Source: an uncultured Spirochaetaceae bacterium | GTDB lineage: Bacteria; Spirochaetota; Spirochaetia; Treponematales; Treponemataceae | DNA: 6,874 nucleotides | Direction: 5' to 3' | Assembly (NCBI GenBank): GCA_902797925.1 | Contig: CADBUT010000257.1 | Coordinates: 1-6,874 of the forward strand | Part shown: piece by piece, positions 1-5,177 of the stretch | Numbering within the stretch: position 1 is the stretch's first letter | Layout of the letters: each line of letters starts with the position of its first letter | Translations under genes and position numbers: made by a program | Notes under the pieces: generated by a model | What the model was told of the DNA's origin: nothing | Database searches by the model: none | Seen by the model: the letters and a program-made list of their open reading frames with translations, nothing else

Positions 1-277
1 CAAAAGCGTTTGAATTGCGCTGCAAAACAGATTCAAGCGAATCGAGCGTATTTCTGCCCAAACTAAGCACAGCATTTGAATCATCGAGCCTGTCAAAAAA
101 ACTGAATGCACCGAAAGCCAGCGCAATTTTCTGAGGAGCAGACGCGCTTCTGACTTTTTCAGCTTTTTCAAGCTCTTCTAGAGTTGAAACATTTATTGTT
201 CCTGCAAAAGCAGACTTATTTTCAGGCTTTACACAGAATTCTTCTGTCAGATGAAAATGCGAGTCAGCAAAAAGCAT
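1..277 (-). CDS. TatD-family metal-dependent hydrolase, N-terminal part (runs off left edge)
   Basis: About 92 residues are visible, beginning MLFADSHFHL. The pattern hydrophobic-A-D-S-H-F-H-L at residues 2-10 is the HxH metal-binding motif (H7, H9) that opens the TIM-barrel of TatD-type hydrolases, a family of metal-dependent nucleases/phosphoesterases. It is followed by the usual 'INVST' strand (residues about 28-32), a helix, and the next strand IALAFGAF (about 53-60). At that point typical TatD proteins have a G-[IV]-H-P motif whose histidine lines the active site. Here the sequence reads FGAFSFF, so this member is divergent. The ATG shares its A with the TAA stop of alr (TAATG), and no convincing Shine-Dalgarno sequence precedes it, so translation is probably coupled to alr. 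The C-terminal two thirds lie outside the window. Family assignment is fairly secure; the substrate is unknown, and DNase activity should not be assumed. Confidence 0.75.
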   Translation of the reverse strand, partial: MLFADSHFHLTEEFCVKPENKSAFAGTINVSTLEELEKAEKVRSASAPQKIALAFGAFSFFDRLDDSNAVLSLGRNTLDSLESVLQRNSNAF

Positions 278-1434
278 TATTCAAAAAAGATCCGCGGCAC
301 ACGCTTGTTGATGTTACATGTAATTTCATAAGGAATTGTACCGGCATTCAAAGCCAAATTTGCGGCAGAAGGTCCGTCTTTATTCGGTCCGAACACTGTA
401 ACAGAATCCCAGAGCTTTACATTGTGGTTTGTACCGAGGTTGACCATGCACTGATCCATGCAGATTCTTCCGACAACAGGGAATAATTTTCCGTTTATAA
501 GCACGTTAAGACCGGGCGAAAGACGGCGCAAAAGTCCGTCTGCATAGCCTACAGGCAGAGTAGCAATGTCGGTGTCTTCTTCTGCCGTCCATGTTCTGCC
601 GTAAGAGATTGAAGAGCCTTTTTTTACACGCTTAATCGTAACAACCTGTGTCTTTACTTCCATTACAGGGAAAAGTTCGATTGTTTTTTTGCTTTTCTTT
701 TCAAGATAAGCGCGGATCTGCTCGTTTTCAGAGCCTTCATCCGGAAAATAACCGTAAACGATAATGCCCGGGCGCACCATGTCCATGTGCATTTCAGGAT
801 AAAGCAGAACTGCCCCGGAATTTGCACAGTGCACAATGCCCGGATTAATGCCTTCTTTTTTGATTGAATCAACAGCCTGCATAAAGCGAGAAAACTGAAG
901 CTTTGTGTAATCTATATCAGACTGGTCAAGCGAATCGCTTGCCGCAAAATGTGTACACGTGCCTTCAAGAAACAGTGACTTCTTTGAGGCAATAAGTTTT
1001 GCAACCTTGCAGGCTTCTTCGTAAGAACAGCCGATGCGCCCCATGCCGGTGTCAACTTTCAAGTGAACAGGAATTGTACGGTGCATTTTAGATGCAGCTT
1101 CGGCAAGCTGGGCTATAAATTCCGGGTCAAAGACGAGCGGCGTTATTGAATGTACTATAATCGAAGGTATTTCGTCCGGTGTGGGAAGGCTCAGCGACAG
1201 AATCGGAGCAACAATGCCCGACTCACGGAGTTCTATTCCTTCTTGAATAGAAGCGACTGCAAGAAAATCTGCGCCGCTTTTTATTGCAGCAATTGCCACG
1301 CGCGTCGCGCCATGGCCATAAGCATTTGCCTTTACCGGAATACAGATTTTCGCATTATTATGAACAAAGCCTTTTATGACTTCAATGTTCTTTCTTAAAT
1401 TATCAAGATGAATATGTGCTTGTGTTGCTCTCAT
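277..1434 (-). CDS. alr: alanine racemase, PLP-dependent
   Basis: A 385-residue fold-type III PLP enzyme that interconverts L- and D-alanine in the cytoplasm, supplying D-Ala for peptidoglycan. The PLP-binding lysine lies in VKANAYGHG (K35). VDTGMGRIG (127-135) carries the PLP-phenol-contacting arginine R133. VRPGIIVYG lies at 220-228. The catalytic tyrosine is in SYGRTW (Y278). The C-terminal beta domain contains LPVGYADG (293-300), GRICMDQ (322-328) and the usual end NKRVPRIF. Length is normal for the family, with a modest charged insertion near 232-250. The start is chosen because MRATQAHIHLDNLRKNI aligns with the usual Alr N-terminus. No Shine-Dalgarno sequence lies upstream; instead a promoter -10 box ends 7 bases before the ATG, suggesting a leaderless message. 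The stop overlaps the start of the TatD-family gene by one base, so the two form an operon. Identification is very secure. Confidence 0.97.
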   Translation of the reverse strand: MRATQAHIHLDNLRKNIEVIKGFVHNNAKICIPVKANAYGHGATRVAIAAIKSGADFLAVASIQEGIELRESGIVAPILSLSLPTPDEIPSIIVHSITPLVFDPEFIAQLAEAASKMHRTIPVHLKVDTGMGRIGCSYEEACKVAKLIASKKSLFLEGTCTHFAASDSLDQSDIDYTKLQFSRFMQAVDSIKKEGINPGIVHCANSGAVLLYPEMHMDMVRPGIIVYGYFPDEGSENEQIRAYLEKKSKKTIELFPVMEVKTQVVTIKRVKKGSSISYGRTWTAEEDTDIATLPVGYADGLLRRLSPGLNVLINGKLFPVVGRICMDQCMVNLGTNHNVKLWDSVTVFGPNKDGPSAANLALNAGTIPYEITCNINKRVPRIFFE

Positions 1435-1440
1435 AAGTCA

Positions 1441-1469
1441 ATCGTAGCGAAGCAGACTCACAGAGTCAA
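1441..1469 (-). promoter_or_regulatory. promoter of alr operon (sigma-70 type)
   Basis: On the minus strand, TTGACT (1469-1464) is separated by exactly 17 bp from TACGAT (1446-1441). This is a 5/6 match to the -35 consensus and a 4/6 match to the -10 consensus, with ideal spacing. Only six bases (TGACTT) separate the -10 box from the alr ATG at 1434, so the expected transcription start falls on or beside the A of the start codon. The region upstream of -35 is AT-rich, including GATTAAAA. The -35 end overlaps a short inverted repeat GACTC-3-GAGTC (1455-1467). Confidence 0.7.
1455..1467. repeat. 5-bp inverted repeat in the alr promoter
   Basis: GACTC-ACA-GAGTC is a perfect 5-bp inverted repeat with a 3-bp centre. 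It lies in the spacer and overlaps the -35 hexamer of the alr promoter, a position where a repressor would block polymerase. It is short enough to arise by chance, and no regulator is known from the window. Confidence 0.35.
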
Positions 1470-1517
1470 GTTTTAATCAGACTTTCAGCATAAAAACTAT
1501 TCAGCTGTAATTCTGTC

Positions 1518-1605
1518 TGGCGGAAATCCGTTCCCCGCGTCCGTCGTCCTGCCCGCATGGCAAGCTATGAGGCAGTCCGCGTCTGCTGGTCACTGCTTTC
1601 CGCCA
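1518..1605. repeat. 88-bp GC-rich imperfect palindrome (REP-like element or structured RNA)
   Basis: This segment begins TGGCGGAAA (1518-1526) and ends with its exact reverse complement TTTCCGCCA (1597-1605). Inside lies a second inverted repeat, CTGCC (1549-1553) with GGCAG (1571-1575), and CAT/ATG (1556-1558, 1567-1569) can extend it. Further small palindromes are CGGA-AA-TCCG (1521-1530) and GCAG-7-CTGC (1572-1586). CCGCGTC occurs as a direct repeat in both halves (1535-1541 and 1577-1583). By my count 57 of 88 bases are G or C, against strongly AT-rich flanks. There is no open reading frame or codon pattern. It does not match tRNA, SRP RNA or a riboswitch that I recognise. Candidates are a REP/MITE-like dispersed element or a small structured RNA with a 9-bp closing stem, a roughly 22/21-nt bubble and a terminal hairpin. 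The structure is seen directly; its nature is unknown. Confidence 0.55.
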
Positions 1606-1677
1606 AGCATAATCATATTCTAATGCTTTTTATGATGAAGCCGTTATATTTTGCTTTTGTCTTCCATAAAGATTAAA

Positions 1678-1706
1678 TTTCTGCTATATTGTTAGCCGAT
1701 TATAAT
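1678..1706 (+). promoter_or_regulatory. candidate promoter of the exported protein / LtaS-like operon
   Basis: A perfect -10 hexamer TATAAT lies at 1701-1706 in the AT-rich DNA ahead of the rightward genes. At 17 bp spacing the -35 position (1678-1683) reads TTTCTG, a poor match, so the promoter is either weak, activator-dependent or placed elsewhere in this AT-rich stretch. The predicted leader would be about 60 nt. Confidence 0.4.
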
Positions 1707-1762
1707 AAGAGATTTTGTATTTATATATAAAAATGTGAAAACTCTTGTTTTTGCACTTTCAT

Positions 1763-1767
1763 GGAGA
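1763..1767 (+). promoter_or_regulatory. Shine-Dalgarno site that selects the ATG at 1773
   Basis: GGAGA lies 5 bases before the ATG at 1773. It overlaps an earlier in-frame ATG at 1761, which has no ribosome-binding sequence of its own. This places the true start at 1773, which also gives the N-terminus MKIIPLITAILL expected of a signal peptide. Confidence 0.7.
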
Positions 1768-1772
1768 ACACA

Positions 1773-2897
1773 ATGAAAATAATTCCGCTTATAACCGCCA
1801 TATTGTTAATATCGTCATCAGCATTTGTTTTTGCTTCAGGCTCAATTGAGACCACACAGGAAGTTCCTACAGCAGAAGCAGAACAGCAGAACGAAACTGA
1901 AAAAACGGCAGAACAGCCTAAAAAAGCAAAACCGTCTAAATCAAAGACCATGCTTAAAGCATTTAATAAAGCAGTTGAAGATCGCGATTATATCAGCGGG
2001 CTTGAAATCTGGCAGACAGCCAAAGACTACATAAACAACGAAGAAGAACAAAACAAAGAAGACATCAGCGAAGCATTCACATTTATTGAAAACACTATAA
2101 ATGATTATCTTAATGATGTTGAATTTGAAAAAGTTGCTGTGCCACCGGCAACTACTAAAGGCAAGGCATTCAAATCAGTTTTTTCTGTCAAGCTTGTCTC
2201 AAAAACAGGCATGGTAAATCCGCAGAAATTAAAATATACCGTAACATACCCAATAATTGACACAGAAGGCAAAAAGACAACCGCGACACAGACACTTGAG
2301 CCTTCTGAAGACGGAATAATCGAGTTTACAAGCCCTGCATATCAAGGCGCAATAAGTTCGTCAGCAACATTCAAAGTTGACCTGCCTGAAATTGTATACA
2401 CTGAATTTGAAAATGCACCGGCTATAGACCTGCCCTATCTTGTTGCCACAAACATGAAGGCAAGCGGCGGCTCAATCGCAATCGTAGACTTTACAAAAGC
2501 GGGCAAACCAATCACGTCAAATTCAGAAACTTCGTCTGCTGTATTGACAGAACTTATCAAAAAAGGTTTTACACGCATCGGAAACTGCGACTTTGTAAAT
2601 GAAGTCGTTTCAAAAAATGATGCCGCCGTGCAGCGTTCAGCTTCTGAACTTTTCGGTAAAAGCGTAACATACCTCATCTACGGTACAGTCAAATACGACA
2701 CAGTTGAAAAAACTGATGCAGGTTTTCACGTAGTTTTGCGCGCCGAGTTAAAGGCACGGCACATACTTCAGAACAAAGAGCTTTTTGCCACAACAATTAT
2801 TTCTGAAGCAACTGAAAAGTCTGAATGGGCTGCAATCAACGCGGCCCGCAAAAAGCTTGCATACACTGCTTCTAATCAAGTTCTTTACGGAATGTAA
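1773..2897 (+). CDS. exported protein of unknown function
   Basis: 374 residues from the ATG at 1773. I do not recognise a named family. Residues 1-21 form a signal peptide (K2, hydrophobic core 3-20, likely cleavage VFA-SG after A21). There is no lipobox cysteine, so the product is probably periplasmic or exported rather than a lipoprotein. Residues 25-60 are a low-complexity Q/E/K/P/A linker. Residues 60-120 look helical and charged. Residues about 130-215 look beta-rich. The C-terminal part, about 234-366 (GGSIAIVDF ... YLIYGTVKYD ... EWAAINAARKKLAY), alternates beta strands and helices. It has an 'IYGTV' strand and a closing alanine-rich helix, loosely reminiscent of the FlgT/CsgG/LPP20-type periplasmic fold; that resemblance is only inference. 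The stop overlaps the start of the LtaS-like gene (TAATG), so the two are probably co-translated and may work together in the envelope. Confidence 0.85.
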   Translation: MKIIPLITAILLISSSAFVFASGSIETTQEVPTAEAEQQNETEKTAEQPKKAKPSKSKTMLKAFNKAVEDRDYISGLEIWQTAKDYINNEEEQNKEDISEAFTFIENTINDYLNDVEFEKVAVPPATTKGKAFKSVFSVKLVSKTGMVNPQKLKYTVTYPIIDTEGKKTTATQTLEPSEDGIIEFTSPAYQGAISSSATFKVDLPEIVYTEFENAPAIDLPYLVATNMKASGGSIAIVDFTKAGKPITSNSETSSAVLTELIKKGFTRIGNCDFVNEVVSKNDAAVQRSASELFGKSVTYLIYGTVKYDTVEKTDAGFHVVLRAELKARHILQNKELFATTIISEATEKSEWAAINAARKKLAYTASNQVLYGM

Positions 2898-5023
2898 TGA
2901 AAACGCTTAATCCGCGTCCGTCCCGGATAGTGCGGAGCTGTGTATCAGCCAGTCTTGCTGCATTTGCACTTATCTTTGCACACGGGCTTCTGCTTTTCGC
3001 TTCAAATGGTGAACTTGCGCTTTATAAGCCAGAAACGCTGCTGCTTTTTTTAAGCAGCGCGCTCAGCTTTGGCGTAATCAGCTTTCTTCTGCCCAAAACT
3101 TTGGCGAAAATAACGGCGGCAATTCTGCTTGTGCTTATTGTTCTTGCGGAGTGCATTCAAATATGCTTTTACGGCGTTTTTGCTACATACAGTTCGCTTG
3201 GCGTAATACTGAACGGAACAGACGCGCTGACAAATTTTCCGCAGATAGTAGCTGGCACAATCCACAAAAACCGGTATTTTCTGCTTTTATCACTGCTGCC
3301 ACTGTTTTTTGCGCTGATTCCTCTTTTTATTGACGAAAACCACACAAAAAGGCGCAGAAAGCTGCTCAAAGCAAAGCTGCAGAAGCTTAAGAAAGCAAAG
3401 AAAAGCCAGATACGCCAGATAAAAAATCTTATAAATGAAGAAAGACTCAGCTTTAAGCATATTGCAATATGCGCCGGGCTTCTGGTTATGTTCAAGCTTT
3501 TTTTCATTGTTTTTATCTGCGGAGCGTTGCCGGACAACGGAAGTCTGTACAGCGTTTTGACAGAAAAGAAGCCGGTTGATGTAACAGTTCTGACTGCCGG
3601 CGCGCTTCATGCTTATGCATTAGACGGCGAGCGCATGATTTTGCAGAACAAAAGAACAGCGGAAGAAATTGTTCTCGGAAAAATCAGCAGTTTATTCGAC
3701 AGCACGCACACAGCAAAAGCATCTGAAGTCCATGAACTTCACATAGAAACGCCTGTTATTACAGAAACTGAACACAAGACAAAGTACAACATGCTCGACA
3801 TAGATTTTGACAAGCTTCTTGCCGATGACGCGGACGAAACAACACACCAGATGGACTTGTACTTTAAGAACAGGCAGCCTGACGCTCAGAACGAATACAC
3901 AGGGCTTTTTAAGGACAAAAATCTCATCTATATTACAGCCGAAAGCTTCGCTTCCTTTGCCGCAGACCCTGAAATAACGCCGACGCTCTATCATATGATT
4001 CATGACGGCTTTTATTTTACGAATTTCTACACGCCATATTGGGAAGTCTCTACAACAGACGGCGAATATGTAAACTGTCTCGGTCTTATTCCAAAATCCG
4101 GGACATACAGTCTCAAAGATTCTGTAAAAAATTATCTGCCGTTTGCACTCGGCAATCAGTTTAAAAAATTGGGTTACAAGACAATGGCATACCACAATTA
4201 TCTGGGAAGCTACTACGACCGTAACCTTACGCATCCTCACCTCGGTTATCAATTTGTTTCTATGGGTGACGGCTACCGCAAGACAGACAAATGGCCCGAT
4301 TCTGACCTTGAGATGATGCAGGAAACAATAAAAGACTATATCGATGAAGATAAATTCCATGTTTATTACATGACCATAAGCGGTCACCTGCCCTATAATT
4401 TTTGGGCAAACGCTATGGCAATCAAAAACAAGGATTTGGTTGAAAATCTGCCGTATAAAGACGAAGCCGTAAAAGCTTTTTTTGCTTGCAATATCGAGCT
4501 TGACCGCGCGCTTGCGTTTTTGCTTGAAGAACTTAACAAAAGGGGCAAAGCCGAGGACACCGTGATTGTGCTTGCCGCTGACCACTACCCTTACGGGCTT
4601 GAGCTTGCACAGCACAGAATGCTTATGAAAAGCCATGTTGACGTTACGTTTGAGCTTTACAGAAACAGCCTGATTCTCTTTAATCCGTCACAGGAACCGT
4701 GCGAGATTGACAAAATCTGCTCGAATATGGACATTGTGCCGACGATTTCCAATCTTTTCGGACTTGAATACGATTCGCGCCTTCTTATGGGGCATGACAT
4801 TTTCAGCGACACACCGCCGTTTGTTGTACTGAAAAGTGCCAACGTAATTACAGACAAAATCAAATACAGAAGCGACACGAACAAAGCCGTAACCTTAGAC
4901 GGCGGAAGCGTAAGTGATGAAGAAGCCGCTAAGATAAAGAAGCAGCTTCAAGACGAAGTACACTACTCGGCTCTTATTCTCGATAAAGACTATTACAGGC
5001 GCGTCCTTCCGCCAGAAGAGTAA
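2897..5023 (+). CDS. LtaS-like membrane phosphoglycerol transferase (sulfatase fold)
   Basis: 708 residues. The N-terminal half has five predicted membrane helices (about 12-36, 46-65, 71-91, 126-145, 188-210). A very basic cytoplasmic loop (148-176, KRRRKLLKAK onward) lies between helices 4 and 5. A long extracytoplasmic linker leads to an alkaline-phosphatase-superfamily domain (about 340-640). Compared with staphylococcal LtaS, the metal ligand Glu is E349 (ITAES), the nucleophilic Thr is T386 (VSTTDGEY), the substrate-binding His/Arg are H433 (YHNY) and R442 (DRN), and the remaining metal ligands are H497 (TISGH) and D562-H563 (AADHYPYG). The C-terminal tail (651-700) also resembles the family. 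LtaS-type enzymes move glycerol-phosphate from a phospholipid onto a lipid or polymer outside the membrane; MdoB/OpgB modify periplasmic glucans similarly. The acceptor here is unknown. The start is fixed by the TAATG overlap with the upstream gene; the Shine-Dalgarno sequence is weak, suggesting coupling. Confidence 0.92.
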   Translation: MKTLNPRPSRIVRSCVSASLAAFALIFAHGLLLFASNGELALYKPETLLLFLSSALSFGVISFLLPKTLAKITAAILLVLIVLAECIQICFYGVFATYSSLGVILNGTDALTNFPQIVAGTIHKNRYFLLLSLLPLFFALIPLFIDENHTKRRRKLLKAKLQKLKKAKKSQIRQIKNLINEERLSFKHIAICAGLLVMFKLFFIVFICGALPDNGSLYSVLTEKKPVDVTVLTAGALHAYALDGERMILQNKRTAEEIVLGKISSLFDSTHTAKASEVHELHIETPVITETEHKTKYNMLDIDFDKLLADDADETTHQMDLYFKNRQPDAQNEYTGLFKDKNLIYITAESFASFAADPEITPTLYHMIHDGFYFTNFYTPYWEVSTTDGEYVNCLGLIPKSGTYSLKDSVKNYLPFALGNQFKKLGYKTMAYHNYLGSYYDRNLTHPHLGYQFVSMGDGYRKTDKWPDSDLEMMQETIKDYIDEDKFHVYYMTISGHLPYNFWANAMAIKNKDLVENLPYKDEAVKAFFACNIELDRALAFLLEELNKRGKAEDTVIVLAADHYPYGLELAQHRMLMKSHVDVTFELYRNSLILFNPSQEPCEIDKICSNMDIVPTISNLFGLEYDSRLLMGHDIFSDTPPFVVLKSANVITDKIKYRSDTNKAVTLDGGSVSDEEAAKIKKQLQDEVHYSALILDKDYYRRVLPPEE

Positions 5024-5049
5024 ATCTGTTTTTTTGTAAAATCTTCAAG

Positions 5050-5064
5050 TTTTCCGCCGGAAAA
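5050..5064. other. short hairpin in the convergent gap
   Basis: TTTTCC-GCC-GGAAAA is a perfect 6-bp inverted repeat with a 3-base loop, 27 bases after the LtaS-like stop codon. A T7 run (5029-5035) lies before it, not after it, so it is not a canonical intrinsic terminator on the plus strand. It may protect the mRNA 3' end. I see no good terminator for the plus-strand operon other than read-through into the following strong hairpin. Confidence 0.3.
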
Positions 5065-5111
5065 GCACAAAAAACGAATTTCTCAAGAAGAATTACCACT
5101 ACCGCACAACC

Positions 5112-5155
5112 AAAAAAAACGGCTGACAGCGGGATTTACCCGGATATCAGCCGTT
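5112..5155 (-). terminator. rho-independent terminator of the purine permease gene
   Basis: The inverted repeat AACGGCTGA (5118-5126) / TCAGCCGTT (5147-5155) is extended by CGGG/CCCG (5130-5133, 5139-5142) around an ATTTA loop. Read on the minus strand, it is followed immediately by eight T residues (complement of 5112-5119). It begins 22 bases after the permease stop codon. On the plus strand the hairpin lacks a T-tract, so it would act mainly on leftward transcription, although it may also stop or stabilise the convergent message. Confidence 0.9.
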
Positions 5156-5177
5156 CATCAGTTCAACTAAATATTAA

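Noticed and set aside
184..486. A 100-codon plus-strand frame across the alr-tatD junction
   Set aside because: It overlaps two well-supported genes on the opposite strand and shows no start signal or protein-like features.
1518..1605. SRP RNA, 6S RNA or cobalamin riboswitch as the identity of the GC-rich element
   Set aside because: It lacks the SRP GGAA-loop helix motif and the cobalamin box pattern, and it is much shorter than typical 6S RNA. Only a vague bubble-like layout is shared with 6S.
1606..1631. AGCAT...ATGCT followed by TTTT, a terminator-like hairpin right after the palindromic element
   Set aside because: The stem is only 5 bp and AT-rich, with a 12-base loop. It is too weak to claim, although it would matter if the element proves to be a plus-strand RNA.
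1761..1772. Earlier in-frame ATG at 1761 as the start of the exported protein
   Set aside because: It would use the Shine-Dalgarno sequence (1763-1767) as coding sequence and has no ribosome-binding site of its own. Starting at 1773 gives a cleaner signal peptide.
3692..4636. A 314-codon open frame antisense to the LtaS-like gene
   Set aside because: It lies wholly opposite conserved catalytic-domain sequence. Its translation is rich in Cys, Phe, Val and His with no recognisable motif, and it has no ribosome-binding site. It is a shadow of the real gene.
4996..5035. Possible plus-strand terminator just at the LtaS-like stop (weak stem then T7)
   Set aside because: Only 4-bp stems can be formed (CTTC/GAAG or GGCG/CGCC), inside the coding end, and the T-run begins 10 bases or more after them. 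This is not a convincing intrinsic terminator.
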